Numbered from the stretch's first letter, positions 51,976 to 60,721 are shown. The stretch: 64,000 nt of DNA from Lysinibacillus sp. JNUCC-52 (GCF_015999545.1 NZ_CP065546.1:2822001-2886000), one strand, 5' to 3'. Translations and numbers: made by a program. Notes: a model not told the origin generated them from the letters alone.

Positions 51976-52503
51976 TTATTGGATACTTTTAAATTTCTCA
52001 ATAATTTGTGGATTGCTTACATGGCCAGGGAGCGTTTGAATGAGTTTACCATCTGAGCCAATATAGGACGACGTTGGATAGGCTCGTATATTGTATTGTT
52101 TCGCGATTGCACCATCTTCATCTAATAGCACTTTAATATTGGATGTACCTTCAACACCATTAAACCATTTAATAAATGCATCACGCTTTTTTTCATTATT
52201 GAAATTGGGTGATACGATGCTTAAAACAACAAAATCCTGCTCTTCACTAGCCAGTGTATTTAATTCCTCTAATCCTGCTAAGCAAATAGAGCACCAAGAA
52301 GCCCAAAATTTCACATATACTTTTTTGCCTTTATAGTCAGCAAGATTGTAAGTGTCACCTTTTGTATCAACTAATTCAAAAGATGGAGCGATAGTCCCTT
52401 CGTTTTTCGCTGCCGCTTTCGTAGAGGATGTAGAATCCCCCGCACATGCACCCAAAAGAAACACTGCTGCTAACATAATAACGAGCAGTTTAAAATTGTA
52501 CAT
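51976..52503 (-). CDS. TlpA/ResA-like thioredoxin-fold lipoprotein
   Basis: 175 residues: lipobox LGAC, a short Ser/Thr linker and one thioredoxin domain (about 40-175) with the active pair in WASWCSICLAG, a cis-Pro (YPTSSYI) and the AhpC/TSA-type start APSFELVDTKG. It sits outside the membrane and should pass reducing power from CcdA to MsrAB, as Etrx proteins do in Streptococcus pneumoniae. It stands between these two genes in one transcript. Confidence 0.92.
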   Translation of the reverse strand: MYNFKLLVIMLAAVFLLGACAGDSTSSTKAAAKNEGTIAPSFELVDTKGDTYNLADYKGKKVYVKFWASWCSICLAGLEELNTLASEEQDFVVLSIVSPNFNNEKKRDAFIKWFNGVEGTSNIKVLLDEDGAIAKQYNIRAYPTSSYIGSDGKLIQTLPGHVSNPQIIEKFKSIQ

Positions 52504-52518
52504 GTTAAGTCTCCTTTC

Positions 52519-53235
52519 TTATTGTGGAATGAACGTAAGTAACAGATTTAAATTATTTGTCATTAAGACAATGCCCATAAAAATAATGATAAGCCCACCG
52601 ATAACTTTGATTTTCTCCGTATGTTTATTCAATTTTTTTACATGTCGTAATAGGAAATCAGAGAAAATAGCGAGAAGTAAAAAGGGGATTAATAGCCCGA
52701 GTGCATAGAAAAACATCATAAGTGCCCCGTAAGCTGCTTGCCCCTCACTTGCTGATAATCCTAATACCGCCCCTAAAATAGGTCCGATGCAAGGTGTCCA
52801 GCCCATACTAAACGTGAGCCCTAATAAATAGGTACCAAGTAAATCACGTTTATCGCTTCTACTCAGTCGTACTTTTGTTTCTTTATGAAGCACAGCTACT
52901 TTCAATAGACCTATTTGATGTAGGCCGAGTAACACTACGACTGCACCGCATATGGCGATAAACCAGTCTGTATTAATAAATGCACCAAGAAAACCAGCGC
53001 CAAATCCTAAGATGACAAAGCTTGTAGAAAGACCAAAAACAAAAATGATTGTCTTAAAAACTAAATGTAGATTCACTTGCCATTTAAATAGAGGCAAGCT
53101 GTGTTTTATAGTGACACCACTTGCATTGGTTGAAAGTACTGAAAAGTAAACAGGTAGTAAAGGGACAATACAAGGAGAAAGGAAAGACAGAATCCCTGCA
53201 ATAAACACCGTACTGAATAAAAGCTGTTCGTCCAC
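52519..53235 (-). CDS. ccdA: CcdA-type thiol-disulfide membrane electron carrier
   Basis: 238 residues, six membrane helices, CcdA/DsbD-beta family. The paired redox Cys are in FLSPCIVPLLPVY (N-terminal helix) and MGWTPCIGPILGA (helix 4), each with flanking Pro. It carries electrons from cytoplasmic thioredoxin to outer thioredoxin-like proteins. In other hosts CcdA serves cytochrome c maturation; here the linked tlpA-like and msrAB genes point to methionine sulfoxide repair. It is the first gene of the operon. Confidence 0.92.
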   Translation of the reverse strand: MDEQLLFSTVFIAGILSFLSPCIVPLLPVYFSVLSTNASGVTIKHSLPLFKWQVNLHLVFKTIIFVFGLSTSFVILGFGAGFLGAFINTDWFIAICGAVVVLLGLHQIGLLKVAVLHKETKVRLSRSDKRDLLGTYLLGLTFSMGWTPCIGPILGAVLGLSASEGQAAYGALMMFFYALGLLIPFLLLAIFSDFLLRHVKKLNKHTEKIKVIGGLIIIFMGIVLMTNNLNLLLTFIPQ

Positions 53236-53435
53236 GATTGAAGCACCACCTTTCTTGTATAGTTTTATAGTAAGAAAAGTGAAGGAAAAGCAACATAGAA
53301 TGATTTTATGTAACTCTTAGATATGATCTTGTAATGAATTTATAGAGAGTTTGCAAGGATGAGTAAAAAATTCGAATGGCTTTATTCCATAATATTTAGA
53401 AGTAAATGGTAAAATATTAAAAAGGAGGGATCGCG

Positions 53436-54647
53436 GTGGGGATGATTCGGAAATATGGAATGTTATTAGGGGGATTTGGCTTTTCTTATCTTGGAAATTG
53501 GATTTATCTCGTTGCATTAAATTTAATGGTTTGGCATTTAACATATTCTGCAACAGCAGTTGCAGGTATCTTTATTGTTGGCCCGATTGCACGCATATTG
53601 ACCAATTTTGTGGCAGGCTCAATCATTGATCGGTCGAATAAGAGAAATATTATGATAGCAATGGATATTATACGTGGGATCATCGTTTTCCTTATGCCAT
53701 TTATGACGTCTATTTGGCTTATTTATAGCTTGTTATTTTTAGCGAATATTGCAAGTAGTTTTTTCGGGCCAAGTAGTACATATTATATTGCAAAATACGT
53801 AAGCGATGAGGATAAGCAACGTTTTAATGCATTGTTAGGCACATTAAATTCTGGTTCTTTTATGTTAGGTCCTGCAATCGCAGGTGTCCTTATTGCTGTT
53901 TTTAATATAAGTATCGCTATATGGATTAACAGTGTGACCTTTTTTGTTTGTGCGTGGGTTATTGCACGTTTGCCGAATATAGAAGAGGAAGTAAAAGAGA
54001 AGCGTGTAGTGCTAACACTCAACGTGATTATAGCTGATTTTAAAGTAGTTTGGGCTTTTATATTGCAGCAACGGAATTTCCTGAAATTTTTTATGTCCTA
54101 TCAAATTGCGCTAATGGTTGCTTTTGCATTAGATTCTCAGGAAATGACTTTTATAAAGAAAGTTTTATCTGCTTCGGATAGTCTTTACGGTGTATTAGTG
54201 AGTATTGCGGGGGTTGGTGCTATTGTTGGTGGCTTATTGGCGATGGTTTTAGTACATAAATTTTCGATCGCTACCTATGTAGGGGTAGGACTTACTTGCA
54301 CGATGTTATCCTATACGGGCTTCTATGCTTCAAGCAATATTTGGGTTGCTACGTGTTGCTTTATCACGTTAGGCATTTTTATGGCATTCAGCAATACTGG
54401 GTACGATACGGTCTATCAAAAAAATATCCCGCCCAATTTAATGGGGCGATTCGGCAGTTCTGTTAGCCTTGTTCAAAGTGTTATACAAATTGTGCTGACC
54501 TTTAGTTTAGGTATATTAGCAGACTGGTTTTCTTTACAGCTAGTTGCAGTTATTTTTGGTGTAGTCGGACTTGTATTTGCACTCTTTATGTCTTTCCATA
54601 TAGTAACAAATAAGCAAGCATTGCAAATCAGGGGAAATAAAAATTAG
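53436..54647 (+). CDS. MFS_3-type exporter (EntS/macrolide-efflux-like)
   Basis: 403 residues, 12 membrane helices, MFS_3 branch (relatives of EntS and MefA-type efflux). Loop 2-3 reads GSIIDRSNKRNIMI, helix 4-5 LYSLLFLANIASSFFGPSSTYYIAKYV is typical, with GTLNSGSFMLGPAIAG after it. A GTG start at 53436 follows AAAGGAGGG by 7 bases; the ATG two codons later is further away. It is a single gene with its own terminator. It lies head to head with the ccdA operon. The substrate is unknown. Confidence 0.85.
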   Translation: MGMIRKYGMLLGGFGFSYLGNWIYLVALNLMVWHLTYSATAVAGIFIVGPIARILTNFVAGSIIDRSNKRNIMIAMDIIRGIIVFLMPFMTSIWLIYSLLFLANIASSFFGPSSTYYIAKYVSDEDKQRFNALLGTLNSGSFMLGPAIAGVLIAVFNISIAIWINSVTFFVCAWVIARLPNIEEEVKEKRVVLTLNVIIADFKVVWAFILQQRNFLKFFMSYQIALMVAFALDSQEMTFIKKVLSASDSLYGVLVSIAGVGAIVGGLLAMVLVHKFSIATYVGVGLTCTMLSYTGFYASSNIWVATCCFITLGIFMAFSNTGYDTVYQKNIPPNLMGRFGSSVSLVQSVIQIVLTFSLGILADWFSLQLVAVIFGVVGLVFALFMSFHIVTNKQALQIRGNKN

Positions 54648-54677
54648 GAATTAGTTATAAAGGAAAAAAAGTGATAG

Positions 54678-54716
54678 AAGAGGTTCGAACAATAGGGTGT
54701 TAAATTTGAACCTCTT
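54678..54716. terminator. terminator between the MFS exporter and convergent small gene
   Basis: AAGAGGTTC / GAACCTCTT stem with a 21-base loop that has further pairing, ending in TTTATC. Confidence 0.75.
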
Positions 54717-54730
54717 TATCATTTATAGCT

Positions 54731-55003
54731 CTAGATTTTTAGCATTGAGAAACAAAATGTTATGGAACGTTTTACATAAAGCGAACAATAAAACAGTAAG
54801 ACCGACACAGCAAGTGCTAAAGGGATACTGAAAATGACTGGGACCTCAACGCCAGGCCAAATACTCATATTTATTTGATCCACACCTACAGTCCGTAAAA
54901 TGCCAGCAAGTATTGCTATTAAAGCACTGACAACTAGCCCTACGTAGAGCACAGCGAGAACCAAAAGTGCTAACGAGCAAAAAAATCCACGTATTATTAT
55001 CAT
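54731..55003 (-). CDS. small membrane protein downstream of bactofilin-like gene
   Basis: 90 residues with two hydrophobic segments (about 7-37 and 53-72). No family recognised. The start overlaps the preceding gene by 4 bases (ATGA), so it is translationally coupled to it and presumably works with it. The final stretch (KRSITFCFSMLKI) is basic. Confidence 0.7.
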   Translation of the reverse strand: MIIIRGFFCSLALLVLAVLYVGLVVSALIAILAGILRTVGVDQINMSIWPGVEVPVIFSIPLALAVSVLLFYCSLYVKRSITFCFSMLKI

Positions 55004-55668
55004 CGTTGCTCCCTCCGAATAACCTGCTGCACTTTCGCATTAGGGGAAATAGAATAACTTTTTGTGTAATAAAGCGTTTGTATTGTACAATGACTGCCCA
55101 CTACAACAACATCTCCTTCCACGACCTCCGCATTTGTATAGGTAAGACGCAAATGTTTTCCTGTTATCGAGTGACAATGAAGTTTTTTTCTAAGGATTGA
55201 AATTGAAAAGGTATCCTTCTCTATCGTTAGTTCATCTGCAATTAAGCGGTCAATCTCGCTTGCTCCTGATAACTTTAAATGAAAATGTGCTGCATGTATT
55301 TCTTGTGCTTTAATAAAGCCAATTGCTTGAAACTGTTGCACTTGTAGCTGTTGCTCAATTGTTAGTTTTCCTGAGCTATTAATAGTCGAAAATTGACCAT
55401 TACGTATTTTTAAATTCCCTGCATTTGTGACCTCAGCAATTTCACAATAATCCTTCATCACACAAGAGCCTGTATTTTTTAAAACATGCGCAATTACACT
55501 CGAATGGAATGAGCTGTGCCCATGGGTAGAGATTGTTTTTAATCGAATTTCTTGATGAAAAGAAACAGCTCCGCGAATCTTTAAATGTTGACAAGTAGGT
55601 GCTAAATCATTAATAGTGCCGCTCGTAATCGTCATACTATGTTGCTTTTGTATAGGTTCCTTAGACAT
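55000..55668 (-). CDS. bactofilin-like (polymer-forming) protein
   Basis: 222 residues. Repeating short beta strands with pattern such as LKIRGAVSFHQEIRLKTISTHGHSSFHSSV and NLKIRNGQFSTINSSGKLTIEQQLQVQQF suggest a right-handed beta helix, like bactofilins and the YhbE/YhbF proteins of B. subtilis. No signal peptide; many His residues. The start at 55668 (MSKEPIQK) has AGAGG 8 bases upstream. It is coupled to a small membrane protein gene and preceded by AT-rich palindromes and a MarR gene on the same strand. Assignment is by pattern, hence moderate. Confidence 0.68.
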   Translation of the reverse strand: MSKEPIQKQHSMTITSGTINDLAPTCQHLKIRGAVSFHQEIRLKTISTHGHSSFHSSVIAHVLKNTGSCVMKDYCEIAEVTNAGNLKIRNGQFSTINSSGKLTIEQQLQVQQFQAIGFIKAQEIHAAHFHLKLSGASEIDRLIADELTIEKDTFSISILRKKLHCHSITGKHLRLTYTNAEVVEGDVVVVGSHCTIQTLYYTKSYSISPNAKVQQVIRREQR

Positions 55669-55686
55669 AGTAATCACCTCTTTGGT

Positions 55687-55729
55687 TTAATTAATATATA
55701 TTTTAATTATTAAAACATATATTAATTAA
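55687..55729. promoter_or_regulatory. AT-only inverted repeats ahead of the bactofilin-like gene
   Basis: TTAATTAATATAT and ATATATTAATTAA (13-bp perfect arms, 17-base spacer). The spacer and the following ATTAATTAAAATATAT overlap further palindromes. MarR proteins bind AT-rich palindromes, and a MarR gene lies just upstream. Confidence 0.55.
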
Positions 55730-55860
55730 AATATATGTCGCTTTAATTTGTCAAGAACAAAAAATGTTTATGGTGAATGAAGGAAAAAAGGATTTTCATT
55801 TTTTTAACTTCTATGGGAATGTGGACATAGGTTCAAGAAAGGGGATTTTAGAAATGAAAA

Positions 55861-55904
55861 AGACTGTAGACAAGATTCGAAGCTTTTCGAATTTGTTTAC
55901 AGTC
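55861..55904 (-). terminator. MarR gene terminator
   Basis: A long stem (AGACTGTAGACAAGATTCGAA / TTCGAATTTGTTTACAGTCT, two mismatch or G-T positions) followed leftward by TTTTCATTTCT, 23 bases past the stop codon. Confidence 0.85.
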
Positions 55905-55926
55905 TGTAGTTAATTTGCTTGAAATC

Positions 55927-56340
55927 TTAAAAAATCTTTTGCATTAATTGATTCACTTCAATTAACACTTTTGCTATATCGGCTAATTTTTCTTGTGGGA
56001 ATTTCAAAAATATATCATGGACTTTTGTTTCTCCATCAGTTGTTAATACCATGTTTACGACACGTCTATCCTCATTTTCTCGAACTCGTTGTAATAAATT
56101 TAATTTTTCTAGTTTATCGCACATAGACGTAACAGCACCAGGAGTTACGCTAAAGAAATCTGCAATTTCCGTTGCTTTCATACCACCGTTAATTTTTAGC
56201 TGAAGGAGTAGGATTAGCTGATTTTGCGATAATGATTCACCTTCTGATAGCAGATTAACAAACATCATCGACTTTTGTTGTATTTCAAGCATTTCTCGCA
56301 TTATCACTTCTACATTTTGCATTGGATTATTTTTTAACAA
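55927..56340 (-). CDS. MarR family regulator
   Basis: About 137 residues; winged helix with LSQNQLILLLQLKINGGMKATEIADFFSVTPGAVTSMCDKLEKLNLLQRVRENEDRRVVNMVLTTDG in several blocks, the DRR wing typical of MarR. No ribosome site is clear before either the TTG at 56340 or the ATG six codons later, so the exact start is open. Its probable targets are itself and the bactofilin-like operon downstream. Confidence 0.88.
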   Translation of the reverse strand: MLKNNPMQNVEVIMREMLEIQQKSMMFVNLLSEGESLSQNQLILLLQLKINGGMKATEIADFFSVTPGAVTSMCDKLEKLNLLQRVRENEDRRVVNMVLTTDGETKVHDIFLKFPQEKLADIAKVLIEVNQLMQKIF

Positions 56341-56414
56341 TTGATCACAGCCTATTAAAATATTTACTAATTAAATTATATAGTAAGTATATGAAGTATG
56401 TTAAGTGAATAACA

Positions 56415-57899
56415 TCAAGGCAACGCATTTACATCTGCGTTAGGTTTCTTTAACAGTAGTTTTCCGAATAAGATGACACCCACCATTAAAAGAAGTATAG
56501 GTATTATAAATAATAAATGTCCTATTCCAGGCGCAAATAATGTTACCGTAGATAGTGGACCAAATAATTGGGGGAATCCAATTAAGATAAATAAAGGAAT
56601 TAGAAAGTTAAATACAATGAGAGAGAACCAATTAACAACTGTTCGGAAAATTGATGTTTTATGATTGTTATGTTTAAAAATTATATAAATAGAATGTGTA
56701 ATTAATACAATGATAAGTACAAAAATTAAATCAAAAATTATATATTTCATAAAAGGGTTACTTTTGGTGTTAGAAGGTTGTTCATGATGGACAAGTTTGT
56801 TAAGGCCACTAACTATGGCATCATATTCATTTAAATTAAAATAATCCATAGCATTGATTTGAAGACTAATACCGTAATCCCCATCTAACAACACTTTTGA
56901 ATAAGTGTTTTCTGTCCATCCATTGTGGGAGATGGCATCATTCGTTACTTCCCAGCCCATAGCATAATAGGTATCATGCGCAACGAGTGAGGAAGGTTGA
57001 TGCAGAGCATTCATGGCATTTGCTGATAAAATATTTTTTCCATTAAAGTGACCTTCATTCAATTGTGCCACCATGTAATTAGCCATATCTTCTGCGCTAG
57101 AAATAATGTAACCAGAAGGAACGGTGCCGTCATGGATTAATTGCTCTGTTGGTACCTTAATGCCGAATACGGTTTGATAGCCGTGTGCGATCGTATTGTT
57201 AATATCATCTTTTGGATCAGCATAGCTATTGTTCATTTCGAGCGGCTTGAAAATAAATTCATTCATATACTCTTTATAGGGTGTATTTGTTACTTGCTCT
57301 ATGACTGCACCTAAAATGCTGTAATTTAAATTCGAATATTCGTAGTGTTCGCCTACAGGTGATGTCACATTGATATTTTCTAAGCTTTGTACATGTTCTT
57401 TTAATGTTTTATCTCCGTGCGATATCGCTACTTGACCATCATATGTAGAAAGACCGCTCGTTTGGTTTAGTAAGTGTTGAATCGTTATTTTGTTAGATTG
57501 CTCTTTATTTGCAAGTTGAAATCCTGGTAGCACGATGTATACTAAATCGTCTAAATGAATTTTCCCTTGCTCTACAAGCTGCATAATGGCAAGTGCTGTA
57601 AATGACTTACTTACTGATCCTATAACAATAGGTGTTTGCGGTGTCATTTGTGTGCCATCTGGGCTAGAGACGCCATATCCTTGCAAATATGCAACTTGGT
57701 CTTTCTTAACGATAGCAAGCGAAGCACCTGGGATGTTCAATCTCTCGATTTCTTTTGCCATAAATGCATCGATAGCAGAAATATCAAGAGCTTTATCTGT
57801 AACATCCTCACTGTTTGCAAAAACAACGTCGTTACAGGTTGTGAATAGCATCAACAAGGTCATGGCGAAAATTTTTAGAATGGCTAACTGTTTATACAT
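56415..57899 (-). CDS. serine hydrolase of the beta-lactamase/class C family with C-terminal membrane domain
   Basis: 494 residues. Signal peptide (1-27), then a serine hydrolase domain (about 35-345): SxxK motif SVSK in the VIGSVSKSFTALA block, YSN in HYEYSNLNYS, and HNG (SHNGWTEN) in place of KTG. About four membrane helices follow (about 365-490). Such proteins are D-aminopeptidase/esterase/PBP4*-like enzymes, and the HNG variant is common in the esterase branch. The start at 57899 follows AAAGGGA by 9 bases and keeps clear of the gene upstream. It ends a leftward cluster of membrane-protein genes controlled by PadR. Confidence 0.87.
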   Translation of the reverse strand: MYKQLAILKIFAMTLLMLFTTCNDVVFANSEDVTDKALDISAIDAFMAKEIERLNIPGASLAIVKKDQVAYLQGYGVSSPDGTQMTPQTPIVIGSVSKSFTALAIMQLVEQGKIHLDDLVYIVLPGFQLANKEQSNKITIQHLLNQTSGLSTYDGQVAISHGDKTLKEHVQSLENINVTSPVGEHYEYSNLNYSILGAVIEQVTNTPYKEYMNEFIFKPLEMNNSYADPKDDINNTIAHGYQTVFGIKVPTEQLIHDGTVPSGYIISSAEDMANYMVAQLNEGHFNGKNILSANAMNALHQPSSLVAHDTYYAMGWEVTNDAISHNGWTENTYSKVLLDGDYGISLQINAMDYFNLNEYDAIVSGLNKLVHHEQPSNTKSNPFMKYIIFDLIFVLIIVLITHSIYIIFKHNNHKTSIFRTVVNWFSLIVFNFLIPLFILIGFPQLFGPLSTVTLFAPGIGHLLFIIPILLLMVGVILFGKLLLKKPNADVNALP

Positions 57900-57969
57900 A
57901 ACGTACATTCCCTTTAATCGTATTTTGTTAAATAGGGACAGGCTACTACGAGAGTGGTTGCATAATGCC

Positions 57970-58617
57970 TTACATTGTAGAGCTTTTATAAAGCCTTCTT
58001 TTATAAACATAAAAATACATACTTAGTGGCCACCACAGAACTAGGAAGATTGGATAGATAGCCCAAATGACGCCTGGTGAGGAAACGATGTTGACGATAA
58101 TAAAAAAGATACTGATGTGTATGCTAGCGTAAACTGAGAATGCAACAAATGACTTTTTCTTAGCGTGATATAGAGATAAAGGCCACCATATAATTAAAAA
58201 GGCAGGGTAGATTGCCCAAGGATATTGAGGGGACATAATGAAATTAGTTATTGAATAATAAATGATTGTGCTTGCACAGCCAATAAGTGCAATGTTCATA
58301 GATTTAGCTTTTTCCTCTAAAAACATAAGAATAGGCCACCATATGATCGGGTAAATGGCGTATATGAACCATAAATGCTGCGGTGTATATAAAAGATTTT
58401 CAATAATAAGGAAGGCAATGACCATGGCACTGCAAATGACAGCATACTGTTTATATAGTTTTTTTGACATGAAATATAGAGTGATAGGCCATAGTAATAA
58501 CAATAAGCAAGGGTAAATAAACCATATTGTGTTAGGCGTTGTTGAATAATTGACAATTCCTAAAAACAGCATAGTCATCAAGCTACCGACAACTGAAAAG
58601 CTAATGTAATGCTTCAT
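57970..58617 (-). CDS. membrane protein with four internal WAIYP/WWP repeats
   Basis: About 215 residues, eight predicted helices arranged as four copies of a two-helix unit of about 52 residues. Each has N....(T/S)P...W.IYP..L..WWP.(S/T)(L/M)Y. The preceding gene ends with a single copy of the same unit, so this gene looks like its amplified relative. Start at 58617 fits GGAGTG 7 bases away; a GTG at 58626 would overlap the previous stop. The family was not recalled. A role in the PadR-controlled cluster is inferred only from position. Confidence 0.75.
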   Translation of the reverse strand: MKHYISFSVVGSLMTMLFLGIVNYSTTPNTIWFIYPCLLLLLWPITLYFMSKKLYKQYAVICSAMVIAFLIIENLLYTPQHLWFIYAIYPIIWWPILMFLEEKAKSMNIALIGCASTIIYYSITNFIMSPQYPWAIYPAFLIIWWPLSLYHAKKKSFVAFSVYASIHISIFFIIVNIVSSPGVIWAIYPIFLVLWWPLSMYFYVYKRRLYKSSTM

Positions 58618-58618
58618 T

Positions 58619-59026
58619 TTACTCACTCCATTTCTTACGGGACCATACGAAATACATTGAAAGCGGCCACCATAATATTGCGAAAATCGGATAGATTGCC
58701 CAGATTGTATTTGGTGTGTAATATAGATTGATAAAAATAAAGAACGCTGATATTAAGCCACTTCCCCATAAGGAAAATTCTAAGTTTAACTTCGCCATAC
58801 TTTTCTTTGCTGGTGCTTTAACGCCTAATTCCTTTTTTAAATCGTCAATATCTCCAAATTCAACGATTGCTTTATTAATGGCATCCTCTTCATCTTTTCC
58901 TTGCTCCATTAAATAAAATACTTTTTCCTCTAGATTTTCGATGATTTCTTGTTTTACCATTTCGGTTTCATTATTGCGTGGCATGTCTTTAAATAGCTCA
59001 TCAATATGATGTTTGATTTTTTTCAT
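58619..59026 (-). CDS. permease-prefix-domain membrane protein with one WWP unit
   Basis: 135 residues. Residues 1-70 are a helical cytoplasmic domain of the permease prefix type (HIDELFKDMPRNNETEMVKQEIIENLEEKV...EEDAINKAIVEFGDIDDL), like DUF1700/HAAS. The remainder is two membrane helices with the NTIWAIYPIFAILWWPLSMY unit. The stop overlaps the next gene region, and the start overlaps the PadR stop by 4 bases. PadR followed by a HAAS-type protein is a recurrent pairing; the client membrane process is unknown. Confidence 0.82.
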   Translation of the reverse strand: MKKIKHHIDELFKDMPRNNETEMVKQEIIENLEEKVFYLMEQGKDEEDAINKAIVEFGDIDDLKKELGVKAPAKKSMAKLNLEFSLWGSGLISAFFIFINLYYTPNTIWAIYPIFAILWWPLSMYFVWSRKKWSE

Positions 59027-59352
59027 TCTAAGCCCTCCATAAATAAGTCAATAATTTCCTTCACTTCCGTCCACTCTTTAACAAGCTCGCTTAAATAAGC
59101 TTTGCCTAATGTGGTAATGCGATAATATTTCCGTTTGCCTCCATGAGAGACATCGCCGTAATAGGCTTCAATTACTTCTTTTTTTTCTAAACGTTGAAAC
59201 ACTGCGTATAAAGTTGCTTCTTTAATTTGAAAACGATTATTTGTACGGACGCTTATTTCTTGGGAAATTTCATACCCATAACGATCCTTCTCTAAAATTA
59301 GCCGTAAAATAATGGAGTCCAAATGTCCACGAATAATGTCACTTCGAACCAT
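59023..59352 (-). CDS. PadR family regulator
   Basis: 109 residues of the short PadR subfamily: LDSIILRLILEKDRYGYEI, IKEATLYAVFQRLEKKEVI, then YYRITTLGKAYLSEL. Helices 1-3 plus wing and one C-terminal dimerisation helix. AGGTGA is a few bases before the ATG. It begins a leftward operon with HAAS and WWP membrane proteins and probably the serine hydrolase. A perfect GAGTAATATT inverted repeat lies 37 bases upstream, which is the likely autoregulatory operator. Confidence 0.92.
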   Translation of the reverse strand: MVRSDIIRGHLDSIILRLILEKDRYGYEISQEISVRTNNRFQIKEATLYAVFQRLEKKEVIEAYYGDVSHGGKRKYYRITTLGKAYLSELVKEWTEVKEIIDLFMEGLE

Positions 59353-59388
59353 AAGTCACCTACTTAACTTTTATTGCTCTATCTGATG

Positions 59389-59412
59389 GAGTAATATTAG
59401 CAAATATTACTC
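59389..59412. promoter_or_regulatory. probable PadR operator
   Basis: GAGTAATATT-AGCA-AATATTACTC, a perfect 10-bp inverted repeat with a 4-base spacer, followed by a third AAGTAATATT half site at 59422. The position is just before the PadR start. Confidence 0.7.
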
Positions 59413-59463
59413 TGTCTGTCAAAGTAATATTTGTTTGCTTTTTAGAAAAATTTTTACAAAATA

Positions 59464-59509
59464 CAAAAGCCGAAAATGAAGGACAAGTATCCCGCATGAT
59501 CGGCTTTTG
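59464..59509 (-). terminator. endopeptidase gene terminator
   Basis: CAAAAGCCGA / TCGGCTTTTG with a 26-base loop, 22 bases past the stop codon; leftward it is followed by TATTTTG. Confidence 0.72.
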
Positions 59510-59530
59510 ATGTTTAGAAGTATTTGATTG

Positions 59531-60721
59531 TCACAAATACAGGCCAGCTAGGAAAATCCCTAAAGCTTCCTCGTAAATCTCATCTAACTGACTGATTGGG
59601 AGCGGGTTCGTGCCGCTACCTAGTTCCACGGTAAACCCAGGTCTGCGCCAATCCTGTATGAACCAATCTTTATAGCCAGCGTAGCTATTGGCTGATTTAA
59701 CAGGCTCATAGCCACTTACACGACTAAATTCCTCCACCATCGTTTGTGATTCAGGTGGTTCGAGATTTTCAAAACCCCAATAGATGACTTTACCTTGTGT
59801 ATGGAAAGCTAAAACCCAAGCAAAATTGCTTTTCCTCGTTAAATCGGCCATGGCGATAGCTTCAGGCTGGGTTAACGGTGCTTCTCCTCCATAGTCTCGT
59901 GGTCCAGGTGATTGAGGATTACGGGCACTTTCTAGCTCCCATTTTGCAGGGAATTGGTCGTTTAAATCGACACCATTAATATTCGCCTTCCATCCAGAAA
60001 AATCTGTACTGTCATTGTTCCAAGTAATAAGTTTATTTTTAATTGCTTCATTATCTGGTGGGCCATTGAGAACTAAATTAACTCCATCGGGATTAACCAT
60101 CGGTACGATAGAAAGTGTTGTTTGCTCGTAAAGGGGCCATGTGGAGAGCCCTCGAATGGTCGTTTGATTTGTTAGTGAGAGTAGATAATCGTTTAGGAAT
60201 GTCATAATAATCGGTGTAGTAATCCATTCATTGGCATGAAATGAACCGTTGTAATGTATGCGCTTTGAGCCTTTACCAATAAGAATCTCGGGTATTGGAC
60301 GCTCTAAAACGGAGTTGCCAATGGAGGCATTTTGAAGAAATGGGTAGGCAGCTAGTAGCTTTTCAATATCATTTATCATAATGTTGTAGTCGTAGTTTTG
60401 TTTACCGTTAACGAGCCGCCAAGTAAGCCTTTGAGGGACTTGGATTGTTTGGCCAATTTGCAGTCGATTTGGATGAACATCAGGATTTGCAAGCAAAATG
60501 GCATCGAGCTGCAGATTTTGACTTTGGGCAATTTGCCACAAAGAGTCTCCTTGTTTAATTGTATAGCCAGTTGTAACAAAACCAGGAATTCGAACGCGTT
60601 GTCCAACTTGAAGTCGTTGTGGGTTGATGTTTTGGTTGGAGTCTATAATTAGTTGAAGTGGTATCTTGTATAACTCGCTGAAATACCACAGTGAATCACC
60701 AGGCCTTACAAATATGTCCAC
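59531..60721 (-). CDS. gamma-D-glutamyl-L-diamino acid endopeptidase I (LysM x2, M14)
   Basis: 396-residue zinc carboxypeptidase that cleaves the gamma-D-Glu to diaminopimelate bond of peptidoglycan stem peptides, active in sporangia. LysM 1 (3-46) and LysM 2 (53-96) both read PGDSLW/QGDSLW. The M14 domain (about 105-396) holds zinc ligands in SFHANEW (His, Glu) and a later FHTQG His, the substrate Arg region, and the catalytic Glu in VELGSGTNP. It has no signal peptide, like the spore-associated enzyme. Length and sequence agree with my memory of the L. sphaericus enzyme, so the name is well supported. It is a single gene. Confidence 0.94.
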   Translation of the reverse strand: MDIFVRPGDSLWYFSELYKIPLQLIIDSNQNINPQRLQVGQRVRIPGFVTTGYTIKQGDSLWQIAQSQNLQLDAILLANPDVHPNRLQIGQTIQVPQRLTWRLVNGKQNYDYNIMINDIEKLLAAYPFLQNASIGNSVLERPIPEILIGKGSKRIHYNGSFHANEWITTPIIMTFLNDYLLSLTNQTTIRGLSTWPLYEQTTLSIVPMVNPDGVNLVLNGPPDNEAIKNKLITWNNDSTDFSGWKANINGVDLNDQFPAKWELESARNPQSPGPRDYGGEAPLTQPEAIAMADLTRKSNFAWVLAFHTQGKVIYWGFENLEPPESQTMVEEFSRVSGYEPVKSANSYAGYKDWFIQDWRRPGFTVELGSGTNPLPISQLDEIYEEALGIFLAGLYL

